Shown here one piece after another: positions 17,101-25,774 of a stretch of DNA of 64,000 nucleotides. The first letter of the stretch is position 1. Each line of letters opens with the position of its first letter. The position numbers and the translations under genes are program-made. A model generated the notes under the pieces. It did not search any database. It worked only from the letters and a program-made list of their open reading frames with translations, and had not been told where the DNA came from. The stretch is taken from the NCBI GenBank assembly GCA_900540595.1, contig UQGL01000007.1, positions 1 to 64,000 on the forward strand, given 5' to 3'. The DNA comes from an uncultured Oscillospiraceae bacterium (lineage in GTDB: Bacteria; Bacillota; Clostridia; Oscillospirales; Ruminococcaceae).

Positions 17101-20100
17101 TGGTGTTTGCATCAAGCGTAATGGTAGTACCTGTGCTGTTCATCAGGTAAGCGGTTACTTTCCAGTCACCCGCGTTTTGATAATCGCTTGCGTTTGTCAG
17201 CACAAGATACTGGCCGTAGGGCTGTCCTTCGCTTTTCTGCTTTTTCAGGCGGATTTCCAGCTTCGGGGTGGGCAGGGGGCGCACGAAGTCCTGCGCGGTA
17301 GACTTCACCTCTTCACCTGCGGCAGTTCCGTTCACGGCCTTTACACCGACACAGAATTGGCCGGTGCCAATAGCGTTCGCCAGCGCATCATCCGCGTCAA
17401 ACAGATAGCGTGTGCCGTAGACCTTTATGTCTTTGTAGTTTTCCAAAGCAACAGTGTTCGCACCGTCAACCTTATACAGCGTTACCAGATAATGGCTTAC
17501 ATTCTGTATCTTGTTATCCGGGAAAATGCCCTCTGTGTCCGCGGCCGTCCATGTCACCTCATAGCGGCCATAGACAGCGCTGCTATCTTTTTTATGCGCA
17601 ACTTGCAAGTCAGAGACCGTCCCGGGGCCGCGCTTGTCCAAAACTTGCGTATAGTAGTTCTGGATCAAGTCGTCCGTGATGTCCTTCATACTCGGGGCTT
17701 TACTGTTGTCTGTATCGCCGTACCACAGCAGGATGGTGGCAAGATTCTTGTTGTTGATATCCCATGCACCGGGATTGCCTGTATAGTAAATCGTAGCCAG
17801 TTTTTCATTGGCTGCAGGTATTATGTAACATTTTCTAGTATCAACCGTATTCAAATCCCGATCAAACATCATGCCTGCTGCAAAGAAACTGTTTCTGCTC
17901 TCTGTGGAGTTATCAATACCCGCATACAGCCGTGTACCGTAGTTATAATGGTTCTTACAACTTGTACCGTATTTTTTTCCATCGTTAGCAGTCGCCTCTC
18001 CGCTTGGTGTACCTTCCGTAAGCTTCAGCAATGCCGCTATCTTCTTTTCTTCAAAGCTGTTTTCGTCCATAAAGTAGTTGCCGTAGGCCACGATGTTTTC
18101 TCTTCCACGGTTCATCGCGATGGGGGCGTTATTGGTACTAACCGTATTTTTATACAGGGCAAAACAATTCGTGACTGTGGTGGATGCACTCGTTGCACTG
18201 CCATTGCCACGGTTGCCGCAGATACCTGCAAACAAGTTGGTATCATTTGATTTATGATAAATTGTAACATCCGTAGCGTAGTTACGGCAGCGGTCAATGT
18301 AAACCTCTACCTTATCCGGTATTTTTGTCCCGCCGTTACCATACGGTCCCAGCCAGCCCATGATGCCGGCTGCCAGCGACTCGCACCACATCGAAACATC
18401 GCCGTTCACGCAATCGACAATGTTGATGCGCAGATAGTCATTTGCACCGTCCGCCATGACCACCTTGCCAAGGATACCGGCAACATCGTTGGCACCGTGC
18501 TTTTTGTCACCCTCCCAATTTCCGCAGGACAGAATATCGCCGTGGTTCTGGCAGGAGAGGATATTTGCCGTGCCGCCGGGGGTGGGCTGGTCAAAAAAGC
18601 CCACGATGCCGCCGACCGTGCCCGAACCATCGCCATCGTTGGTATTGGTGCTAAGGCTGCCGAAGTTGAAGGATTTTTCAATCGTGCCGCCGTTTTTCAG
18701 CCAGGAGGCAATGATGCCGCCGATATAGTTGGAGCCGCTGTCAAACACAGTGCCAAGGTTCACACACTCGCTGATGACCCACTTGTCATCGGTCGTGTTC
18801 TGCTGCACGCCGATCACACCGCCCACATAGGCAATTTTTCTGTCGCTTCTATAGGTCGTGTCATCGTCATTTGTGCCGCCTGTGCGGGTAAAGCGGCGCA
18901 CGGCAGCGCAGTTGACCAGCAGCTTGACCTCGCCGGTAGTCTCGTTCATGCCGATCATACCGCCGATTTTGGATTCCTCGGTCGTGTTGTCGCCGTAGAC
19001 AAACCACTTACCGGTTGCCGCGCCTGTGATTGTACCGTTGACGGTGTTGAAGCCTGCCACGCCGCCCAGATAGCCGCTGGATTTGCCGGTTGTAGCAGTT
19101 GTGCCGCGCAGGCCGACCAGCAGGTCATTTTGGGAAAGGCCGGTGGTTGTGTAGACAGTGTTGTAATTATTCGGGGACACCGTATCAACGCCTTTAAGGT
19201 CTTTATAAGTATCGTCTTTCAAGGTGCTGATCATGGTATTGACAGCATCATTTTCATCGGCTACTTCTTCAATTATTCCAGTTTCTCCATTTTTTCTTTC
19301 CACTTTGCCGTCCAGCAACATGCTGACCCGGTCAAACATTGTTCTTTCACAATTTACGCCATCGACCTGATAGGTAAATTTATCCGTAAATGCCGCACCA
19401 CTGCCGCTGCCGGTAATGCTGCCGTTGTTTGCGCCTGCCACGCCGCCCACAAAGCCGTAGCGCGCGGTGATGATACTGCCGCTGTCCTTCGCTGTGGCAA
19501 CATAGCAGGATGTAATGGTGCTGTTGTTACGGCCCGCAATGCCGCCCACGCTGCTGGCGCTTTTCAGCTTTTCCGCATAGGTCTGGCTGTCGCTCAGGCC
19601 CGAGGCACCCATCACCTGCAGCGTGATTTTGGGCACCCTGCATTCCTCAACCTTACCATCGTTCAGGCCGACGATGCCGCCCACGGTGTCCAGCACATTG
19701 GCTGCGCCCGTGGTATTAGCCTGCCCCAGCGCGCCCTGATAGGTACACTTTAACAAAGTGCCGCCGCCGGCATTTTCGCCGGCTACGCCGCCCAGATTCT
19801 TGTATTTATTCAGATTGTCTGTAATGTTCAGTGTAACGGTTGTTTCGCTGATTTTTGCGCCCTGCATATTGACGCCCGCCGCACCGCCAAGGCTGATGCT
19901 GTCTGCCCGGGCCGTAAGGCCGTTGAGCGCCAGTGCAGGGCTGTTGACATTGCAATTACCAATCGTACCGGCATTTTTGCCCGCAATGCCGCCCACATTG
20001 GTGGCCGGGCCATGGAAAGCGATTTTGGCGTCCGTATCAAGCGTAACACCGCTGATCGTTGCCCCCTCATTGTTGATGGCCGTGACCGCGCCGATGCTTT

Positions 20101-23100
20101 CCCCGGCAAAGGTAATATCACAGCTGCCGACACTGCCGCCCTGAATGGTGCCGAAGTTGTTGGCCGCAATGGCCGCCGCATCGCACTTGGCCACGCCGAT
20201 TTTAACGCCGCCTACAACGCTATCTACAATTTGGGCGCCGCTTTCATTGCTGCCTGCAATACCGCCCGCATTGCCGTTGGTGGCATATACCGTGTAGTTG
20301 TTCCCGGTCTGCCCCGCAGTGTTGGTGCAGCCCGTAATCGTGCCGTTCTGCCCATTGCCAGCCCTATTGCTGCCCGCAATACCGCCTGCAAACTGGTCAT
20401 TGGCGCGCACACGCGCCCCATCAACCAGCGTCACACCGGTAATATTGGCATAGTTTGCACCGGCTGCGCCGCCTGCGTAGTTCTTGGTGGCCGTGACGGT
20501 TCCTGTCACATTGCCGCCCGCAATGCTGGCTGTTGTGGCGTTGCGCATGTTGTTGCTGCCCGCAATGCCGCCCGCATAGCTTTCTGCCGTAATGTTGACC
20601 CGCAGGGTTGTGCTGCCCAATACGATGTTGCCGCAGTTTACGCCTGCAACGCCGCCCGCGCACTCGTTTGCCTGCACCGTAACGGGGATCGCATTATTGG
20701 AAGTGTTATAAGTTATGCTCGCATTCGTCAGGTTCAGGCCCGCCACGCCGCCGATGATGTACCGGCCGCGCACGGTGATGCTTGCTGCCGGGGCCGAGTC
20801 CGTGACCGTCCCGTTGTTGATGCCGACGATGCCGCCAAGGTAGGCATAGCCGTCCTGCTGGGTGCCCAGTGTGGCGTAGGTATGGCAGTTATTGATGCTG
20901 CCGTCATTCCAGCCGGCGATGCCGCCCGCAGCGCTCTTGTGGGAGACAATGCCGTAGTTGGTGCAGTTATCCAGCGTTGTGTTTTGGGTCACACAGCCGA
21001 TGATGCCGCCCGCCATATAGCCGCGGGCATCTTTATCGCTAACATAAGCGTCATAGTTAAAGCGGTCTTTGTACTTCCGCAGGCTGACACCGCTGCCGAG
21101 GGTGCCGGTCTCGCCCCGCATTTTCAGGCTGCCGACCGATGCCGCATTGCTGCTGCTGCCGTTTGTTGCGTTGCGGATGGTTAGATGGGTTTCTGCATCG
21201 TTATAGCCGACAATGCCGCCCACATAGGCGTTGACCTCAAGATTAAACTGGTTGGCCGCGCCGTTGAGGTTCATCTCTTTGTCACTGCGCGGCAATGTAT
21301 TGTTGACCGTCACAAGGCCGGTATCCTGCGCCACGGTGGGCAGAATCGTTGTCAAATCGTCCGGGGCCGATGCCAGCAGGCAGTTATAGCCAATGATGCC
21401 GCCCGCCAGACCGTTGGCCTTGATGCGGCCCGCCTTTGCGGTGGTTGTAAATCTGCCGACCGTACCGCCGGATGTGGCGGTTTCTTTGATGGTAAACGCC
21501 ATTCCGTCCGTGCCGGCCACCGGCATGTTAGCGCCGATGACACCGCCCACGCAGAGCGTGCCGCTGATTTCCGTCACCTTTATATCGGCCGCGGGCAGGG
21601 CCGGGGCAAGGTTCAGGCCGATCATACCGCCGACCGCCTTGCCGCCCGTGACCTCGCCGCTGACGGTCAGCAGCGAGGTGCTGGTATTTGTGATTTTCGC
21701 CGTTGCATCGTTGCAGCCGACCAGACCGCCGACATAATCATTGCCGCAGATGACCGCGCCGATCTGCACCGTGTTTGCCTCATTGTCCCATGTAAGCACG
21801 GCATTTTTGCCGTTGCGGCCGACCAGACCGCCCACATAGTCCGCGCGGGTGGTCGTTTCTTGATTGTTTGCATTTTTATAGGTGCTCAGCGCCTGCAGCA
21901 GGGCGCTGCGGCTGCTGTTGGTGGCGGTGTCCGAGGCCATGCTGCTGACACAGTTTTGAATGGTGGCTGCTGTATTTGCTGCATTGGTGCTGCCCCATTC
22001 GGCATCGTTCAGGCCCGCAATGCCGCCCACATAGGCCGCATTTTTGCCAAGGCCCGCCACAAGGCCGCTGTTGGTAACACCGCTGACCGTGCTTTGGCTG
22101 CCGTTGACCGACACGACACCGCCCACATAGCGGTTGCCCAGCACGGTGCTGCTGTTGCTGCCGCCGGTTATTTTAAGCTGGCTGCCGCTGAAGCCGCCCG
22201 CCATGCCGCCGACAAAGCAGCGGCCCAGCACATAACCCTTTTGCGTGGTGCAATTATCCAGCTTACACCCGCTGGCAAAGCCCACCAGACCGCCGACAAA
22301 ATCACCCTTGAGCGGGCTGTCATCGGTGAGTGCGCCATCGTTAGCATACCCGCCCTTGACGGCGGTTTTCAGCTGTGTTTCGGTCATATCGCGGCGGGTG
22401 GTGCTGGTGCTGCCGCGCAGCGTGACATTTTTGCAGTAGCCCGCAATGCCGCCGAAGAACTGGCCCAGCACACGGCTGTTTTTACCCTCGGCGCTGCCAA
22501 GGTAGTTGGCGCCCACGCTGACCGTGCCCTCGTTCTGAAGGCCGGTCAGGGGGACATCCGCACTGCTGCTGTTACTGTTATAGAGGTTGCCCACAACGCC
22601 GCCCGTAAAGGCGCTGCCGATGACGGCGGCCTTGTTGGTCATGTTATTCTTGTTGGGGTCTGTCTCAAGCATCAGGTTGGCGGCATCCATTGTGCCGACC
22701 ACACCGCCCACGCCGATGCTGCGCCAGATCGAGTTTTCTCCGCTGGCGGCTGCGGCGTAGCGAGCCTGTTCTGTAAGGGTTTCGTCCGCAGCTTTGGGGC
22801 TGTTGTCCCGCAGCAGACCGGCTACCGTCACATTGGCGTCCACCGTCAGCGCGGAAATTGTTTGCGTCTGGCCGTTTTTGGGTATGGCAACGCCCACGAG
22901 GCCGCCAATGCCGCGCGGCTCGTTTGCATAATAAGTAGTGCTATTTACTGTTGCGTTTGTGCGGGCTGTCGCGGTGGCGGTATCGTCAAAGGGCAGCATT
23001 GCCAGCACCTGCGCGGAAACCGCATTGTTTTTGCCGTGGGTCAGGGTGCATTTTTCCAGCGTGCCGGTGTTGACGCCGCACAAAGCACCGACCGCGCGGA

Positions 23101-24769
23101 TGTCGCGGTACGCGCTGTCTTTTGTGTCCAGCGGCTTCAGGGCCGTGGTCCCGGTCAGCGGCAGGGTGCCTTTTGCGCGGGTCACAATTTCAACATTGAC
23201 CTGTACATCGGCATCGCGCAGGGTCATGTTTTTGATCGTGCCGTTATTTTCGCCCACAAGGCCGATGTAGCGGTCAAGCAAATTTTCGTTTTTCTGTCTG
23301 CCGGTCCGGGAGACAGAGCTGCCGCGCAGCTGCAGGTTCATGATGGTGATATTTTTGCCGTCCAGCGTTACATTTTTGGGCAATGTCAGAATGGTCGGCC
23401 ACGCCACGGCCTCCTCTGCCGAGGGGACCTTGGCCTCCGGCGGGAAGTTTTTGCCCTGCGCCGGGCAGTAGACCGTAACGCTGCCGCCGGTCCAGTTCAG
23501 GCCGGTGGCGCCAAGGCTCTGCGCGGCGAGGGTGTAGTCGGCAGTCTGGCCGGACGCCCATCTGTCCGCCCAGCGCAGGTTGTACAGATGGCGGAAATAG
23601 GTAAGGTTGCCCTTAGTGGCTGTTGCCTCTTTTGCAAACAGGCTGTTTTCCACATTGGTGTCGGCCGGGGTGCTGGGGGTATAGCTGCCGGAATAGTCGT
23701 CCCGCGCCTTGGCCTGCAGCGTGACATAGAAATCCTGCGGCCCGCCCGACATCAGGCGGGTGATGCTGTACAGGCTGCTGTCGGTCACACTTATGCTGTT
23801 TGCCTTCTCGCCGCTGTCATTCTCGCAGGAGCGCAGCAAATCAGCGCTGGCCATTGCGTCCAGCGTCAGGACAAAGTTGCCCTTGTTGTAGCTCAGAGGG
23901 TAGTAGAGGGTCTTTTCAACCGGTGTTTCGTTGTCGGCAGCGTAGATTCTTGTTTTCAGCGGCACCGGCTCATTGGTCTTGACTGCCGGCAGTTCCACCT
24001 CGATCTCAAACAGCGGATTTTTCTTGCCCGTATCGGTCGATTTGTAGGCTGTTGCCACATACTGCACCTGCGTGTCGCGGGTCACATCGCCGCCCCAGCT
24101 CAGGGTCAGTGTTTCGGTGTTGGAGAGGCGCGGGTTCTTGACCTTCAGCTTGGTCTGCTGCAGCTCGACCACATTCACACGGTCCTCGGCCGAGTAGTAG
24201 CCCACAAGGCTGTCATGGCGGCGGTAGTCATAGCTCCGGTCATAAATGTTCGTTGCGCCGTCCGTTTTTTCCCCAAAGCGCAGCTTATCGGCGTTCGTGT
24301 CATAAAACACCGAGTACACCTGCCCGCTGGCGGCGTCGATCTCAACGCAGATGGCCGCATTCAGCAGCGAATCATCGTAGATGTAATCGCCCAGCAGCTC
24401 ACGCAGCAGTTCATTGTCGCTGTCATCATCTGTTACTTTATCATAATACAGGGCATAGATATTTTTGTTCAGCTCATCGGCCTTCTGCGCGGCGGGGCCA
24501 AAATGCGCGCCTGCCTGACCGTTCAACAGCACCTTCTGGCGGAAATCGTCCAGTTCGCCCGCTGTGTCCCTGCGGGTCAGGGCGATCTGCGCGGTCTGGA
24601 AAAGGGTGCGGGCGTTTGCCTCGTTCTTCTCAAACCGGGCCAGACGGGTATAGGCAATCAGGCCGCCCCCCACAAGGGCCGCCAAAATTGCCATGATCGC
24701 CAGCACAACCATAAGCTCCACCATCGTGAAGCCGCTGCTTCTGCGCGTTTTCTTGTTGCAATGCACCAT
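14117..24769 (-). CDS. Giant prepilin-type adhesin with GLUG beta-helix and FN3-like repeats (3,550 aa)
   Basis: One uninterrupted frame. Residues 1–13 are a basic leader ending in Gly13. F-T-M-V-E-L (Glu18 = +5) and a hydrophobic helix to about residue 38 follow, so this is a type IV pilin N-terminus. Residues about 40–130 resemble a pilin helix/linker (K-x-E-x-N-A-R-T-L-F-Q-T-A-Q). About 455–2,240 carries some 35–40 repeats of the GLUG type (G-G-I-A-G-x-N-x-G), predicted to fold as a long beta-helix. About 2,370–3,490 contains FN3/Ig-like modules (repeated V-x-W/Y-T-W patterns such as Y-E-V-T-W-T-A). The last 60 residues are an acidic, Ser/Thr-rich tail. No LPXTG, C-terminal membrane helix or second signal is present, so surface anchoring would be through the pilus. 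GGGAG precedes the ATG by six bases. First gene of the pseudopilin operon, opposite the pilus-motor operon. Confidence 0.88.
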   Translation of the reverse strand: MVHCNKKTRRSSGFTMVELMVVLAIMAILAALVGGGLIAYTRLARFEKNEANARTLFQTAQIALTRRDTAGELDDFRQKVLLNGQAGAHFGPAAQKADELNKNIYALYYDKVTDDDSDNELLRELLGDYIYDDSLLNAAICVEIDAASGQVYSVFYDTNADKLRFGEKTDGATNIYDRSYDYRRHDSLVGYYSAEDRVNVVELQQTKLKVKNPRLSNTETLTLSWGGDVTRDTQVQYVATAYKSTDTGKKNPLFEIEVELPAVKTNEPVPLKTRIYAADNETPVEKTLYYPLSYNKGNFVLTLDAMASADLLRSCENDSGEKANSISVTDSSLYSITRLMSGGPQDFYVTLQAKARDDYSGSYTPSTPADTNVENSLFAKEATATKGNLTYFRHLYNLRWADRWASGQTADYTLAAQSLGATGLNWTGGSVTVYCPAQGKNFPPEAKVPSAEEAVAWPTILTLPKNVTLDGKNITIMNLQLRGSSVSRTGRQKNENLLDRYIGLVGENNGTIKNMTLRDADVQVNVEIVTRAKGTLPLTGTTALKPLDTKDSAYRDIRAVGALCGVNTGTLEKCTLTHGKNNAVSAQVLAMLPFDDTATATARTNATVNSTTYYANEPRGIGGLVGVAIPKNGQTQTISALTVDANVTVAGLLRDNSPKAADETLTEQARYAAAASGENSIWRSIGVGGVVGTMDAANLMLETDPNKNNMTNKAAVIGSAFTGGVVGNLYNSNSSSADVPLTGLQNEGTVSVGANYLGSAEGKNSRVLGQFFGGIAGYCKNVTLRGSTSTTRRDMTETQLKTAVKGGYANDGALTDDSPLKGDFVGGLVGFASGCKLDNCTTQKGYVLGRCFVGGMAGGFSGSQLKITGGSNSSTVLGNRYVGGVVSVNGSQSTVSGVTNSGLVAGLGKNAAYVGGIAGLNDAEWGSTNAANTAATIQNCVSSMASDTATNSSRSALLQALSTYKNANNQETTTRADYVGGLVGRNGKNAVLTWDNEANTVQIGAVICGNDYVGGLVGCNDATAKITNTSTSLLTVSGEVTGGKAVGGMIGLNLAPALPAADIKVTEISGTLCVGGVIGANMPVAGTDGMAFTIKETATSGGTVGRFTTTAKAGRIKANGLAGGIIGYNCLLASAPDDLTTILPTVAQDTGLVTVNNTLPRSDKEMNLNGAANQFNLEVNAYVGGIVGYNDAETHLTIRNATNGSSSNAASVGSLKMRGETGTLGSGVSLRKYKDRFNYDAYVSDKDARGYMAGGIIGCVTQNTTLDNCTNYGIVSHKSAAGGIAGWNDGSINNCHTYATLGTQQDGYAYLGGIVGINNGTVTDSAPAASITVRGRYIIGGVAGLNLTNASITYNTSNNAIPVTVQANECAGGVAGVNCGNIVLGSTTLRVNITAESYAGGIAGSNNMRNATTASIAGGNVTGTVTATKNYAGGAAGANYANITGVTLVDGARVRANDQFAGGIAGSNRAGNGQNGTITGCTNTAGQTGNNYTVYATNGNAGGIAGSNESGAQIVDSVVGGVKIGVAKCDAAAIAANNFGTIQGGSVGSCDITFAGESIGAVTAINNEGATISGVTLDTDAKIAFHGPATNVGGIAGKNAGTIGNCNVNSPALALNGLTARADSISLGGAAGVNMQGAKISETTVTLNITDNLNKYKNLGGVAGENAGGGTLLKCTYQGALGQANTTGAANVLDTVGGIVGLNDGKVEECRVPKITLQVMGASGLSDSQTYAEKLKSASSVGGIAGRNNSTITSCYVATAKDSGSIITARYGFVGGVAGANNGSITGSGSGAAFTDKFTYQVDGVNCERTMFDRVSMLLDGKVERKNGETGIIEEVADENDAVNTMISTLKDDTYKDLKGVDTVSPNNYNTVYTTTGLSQNDLLVGLRGTTATTGKSSGYLGGVAGFNTVNGTITGAATGKWFVYGDNTTEESKIGGMIGMNETTGEVKLLVNCAAVRRFTRTGGTNDDDTTYRSDRKIAYVGGVIGVQQNTTDDKWVISECVNLGTVFDSGSNYIGGIIASWLKNGGTIEKSFNFGSLSTNTNDGDGSGTVGGIVGFFDQPTPGGTANILSCQNHGDILSCGNWEGDKKHGANDVAGILGKVVMADGANDYLRINIVDCVNGDVSMWCESLAAGIMGWLGPYGNGGTKIPDKVEVYIDRCRNYATDVTIYHKSNDTNLFAGICGNRGNGSATSASTTVTNCFALYKNTVSTNNAPIAMNRGRENIVAYGNYFMDENSFEEKKIAALLKLTEGTPSGEATANDGKKYGTSCKNHYNYGTRLYAGIDNSTESRNSFFAAGMMFDRDLNTVDTRKCYIIPAANEKLATIYYTGNPGAWDINNKNLATILLWYGDTDNSKAPSMKDITDDLIQNYYTQVLDKRGPGTVSDLQVAHKKDSSAVYGRYEVTWTAADTEGIFPDNKIQNVSHYLVTLYKVDGANTVALENYKDIKVYGTRYLFDADDALANAIGTGQFCVGVKAVNGTAAGEEVKSTAQDFVRPLPTPKLEIRLKKQKSEGQPYGQYLVLTNASDYQNAGDWKVTAYLMNSTGTTITLDANTTEAPIANGLGSATRLRATATPGATATGAWMESARYDEEIGIPRTYYTTGDSKSNSGLVHGTAFKTNNTTMGQPVITGSTADDLSITVTLKFTADTIPNTVPNYRVMLVGQYNGDETISNEAEGTAATNTKPLNGQYVTLAAVEKPVYSSGTEFVLSNLPAVVFDGSYTDLKVISVPIDAGYPQVVTRWEITADDALNAIGEGNNNPVSWNSGIEIVRGADGKFSYYHLTPLQFFASQDSWYNMAAKQIRTDNLNLTLLKAPTVSNTATGVVSTDNKLNYTFTWTQPDENGSVDKTQHDYDVTLYGLLTEKDSETTAIAGKEKIELKDGVSLADKTTFDTKTGTYTLTLCVDDDLASGSWRYDTVRLHVTRKPDTGDTNAIGLAGKADCTVKQRLSAVGQVNSIMRTNDNSANALNYDITWPASADAKGENTVTYTLYAEKLDGKNWTALTNWPGITKNSCTVDLEKYQGATLRFYVVANAVDKSKYCSPNGEYSNPLLVETRLAAPEVTAAKLSYQTPSQTQFLTEEKLTLTVDNSASSGSYYYMGYLFKDAADYKEIAKLASDWQAATNGTDDKAQKLATLTNALKEMLTDTTDPGRVLRLLPEGRMDGGAQAETTTGGAAFALGDESFTMKPEYAGYWLLPALRSMSTDGTTASSNWYYYVADGLSETPTQMQLPKIKLDAPAAVIGNVEREETVGLYDNPECNGVALETTTLQLSRRTVEWPLGNLYDDKDAGAVRSLTNVYQFTVMPVSASEAPYTVKVWVNDREYTDDDGKLHPIGEIVKVEKTVTLTNGNDEKETLTKEIARTVDETAQRVWYDLSLLPTVEKSEGETWQWSEWKRQTTRIKGTKVENTTKAYYAADVYPMLEVVKNSANEVMLRVTLPDLFKVYMDTQDTLQKITATLTVQALPYEDTDGNTDGKTAESEPSAVELNEADTASQTVEKAPYSEDSVAEDTASVQAWRSPARAVTESHPTNQTPETAADAETIQPPAA

Positions 24770-24898
24770 AGATGCTCCCGTTTATATCACGGCATTGCCT
24801 CATATTCCCGCCCGGCAGACGCCGTAGCGGCCGTTGGAATTTGCGGCAGCGCCCTGCAAATTTGTACAGTAAGGCATAATAAGACTATATATGATGGT

Positions 24899-24927
24899 AT
24901 TATACTCGGTTTGTGATCTTTTCGCAA
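24899..24927 (-). promoter_or_regulatory. Promoter of the giant pilin/pseudopilin operon
   Basis: Minus strand TTGCGA (24,922–24,927), 17-base spacer, TATAAT (24,899–24,904), about 130 bases upstream of the start codon. The same TTGCGA–17–TATAAT arrangement drives the glycan operon near 58,263. Confidence 0.75.
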
Positions 24928-25050
24928 TAAGTGTGGTGAGATTTCGACAAATTTACACCAAATATAGTGTTCTATACGGGCGGCACATACTATTTTGACA
25001 GATTTTGTGTTACATTCCAACAATAATGTGGGATTTTTTCGTGAAATTTC

Positions 25051-25079
25051 TTGCAAATACAGCCTTTGCAGGGTATACT
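25051..25079 (+). promoter_or_regulatory. Promoter of the type IV pilus motor/assembly operon
   Basis: TTGCAA (25,051–25,056), 17-base spacer, TATACT (25,074–25,079). Transcription would start near 25,086, giving a leader of about 210 nt that contains the 172-bp inverted-repeat element. Confidence 0.75.
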
Positions 25080-25095
25080 GGTTAGTGTGTTATAT

Positions 25096-25275
25096 ATAGG
25101 GCAATACCGCATAATTCTAAGTGCCGATACGGCGAGCGAGGTGCGGCAGCTGCTAAGCCAAAAGCGCAGATAATACTGGATGTCTTATCGAGCATTTTGG
25201 CAACGCAGATGCCGTACCGCAGCCGCCGGAGCGGCGCTTAAGCCGTCAGGCGGGAATTGTGCGGTATTGCCATAG
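25096..25275. mobile_element. 172-bp MITE-like/structured RNA element in the pilus operon leader
   Basis: The arms 25,100–25,117 and 25,254–25,271 pair over 18 positions with one G·T pair (GGCAATACCGCA against TGCGGTATTGCC, then AATTC against GAATT). ATAG flanks both ends (25,096–25,099 and 25,272–25,275), as a 4-bp target duplication would. Inside are further nested stems: GGTGCGGCA/TGCCGTACC, GCCAAAA/TTTTGGC, GATAA/TTATC and GCCGC/GCGGC. Terminal inverted repeats plus flanking duplication suggest a MITE. As RNA it would be a highly folded leader ending about ten bases before the first ribosome site. No ORF inside. Confidence 0.6.
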
Positions 25276-25294
25276 AAGTAGAGGAAGTGAAACC

Positions 25295-25774
25295 ATGCTG
25301 GCAGCACGACTGGGCGCCTGGCTGCGCAACACCGGGGAAAAATGGGCCAGGACCTCCTTTGCTGAAAAGCTGGCCCTGCTGCTGGCATTGCTCGCTGTGA
25401 TCTATACCGTTGTGACCGGCGCGGCCGAGCTGCGCTATCAGGCCCGCGCGCGGGAGGCGCTGGCCCAGATCAAGGCGGCGCGGCTGGCCGCCGGGGCTGT
25501 GTCCGCGCAGTGCTATTCCACCGGGCGCACCTTTGCCGACCAGACCACCGCAGACGGCTTTGCCGACGGCGTGGCCGAGGAGATCGAGACACTGGGCGCA
25601 CTGCCCGGCAGCGTGAGCCTTTTGCAGGTAGCGGACAACGGCTACACCGTGCAGCGGCTGCTCTATCAGGAAAACAGCATCTTCGCCGTCTATGACGCTG
25701 CCGAGGGCTACCGTGTCTTCCGCGCGGAGGACCGCCTGCATTACCTGACGGAGGCGAGCCATGCTGCTGCTTGA
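25295..25774 (+). CDS. Single-pass membrane protein of the pilus operon, unknown function
   Basis: 159 aa. Cytoplasmic N-terminus of about 25 residues, one hydrophobic segment (L-A-L-L-L-A-L-L-A-V-I-Y-T-V-V) and an external alpha/beta domain. It is topologically like PilN/GspM or a minor pilin, but it has no prepilin G-x-x-x-x-E motif, so it is not a processed pilin. GGAAGTG lies six bases before the ATG; the upstream in-frame start has no ribosome site. First gene of the operon; its stop overlaps the prepilin peptidase start. I do not recognise a family. Confidence 0.7.
   Translation: MLAARLGAWLRNTGEKWARTSFAEKLALLLALLAVIYTVVTGAAELRYQARAREALAQIKAARLAAGAVSAQCYSTGRTFADQTTADGFADGVAEEIETLGALPGSVSLLQVADNGYTVQRLLYQENSIFAVYDAAEGYRVFRAEDRLHYLTEASHAAA

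Noticed and set aside
18700-23400. DNA motif GCCGCCCAC / AATGCCGCC recurring every 90–150 bases
   Set aside because: Considered as a DNA repeat or CRISPR-like array. It is fully explained by codons for the GLUG motif G-G-x-x-G on the minus strand; spacing is irregular and the sequence between is coding.
21185-24916. Very long plus-strand open frame (1,243 codons) opposite the giant pilin gene, and a 390-codon frame before it
   Set aside because: They are antisense shadows of a GC-rich coding strand with strong third-position bias. Their products are Ala/Gly/His/Arg-rich without domains, and they lack ribosome sites.
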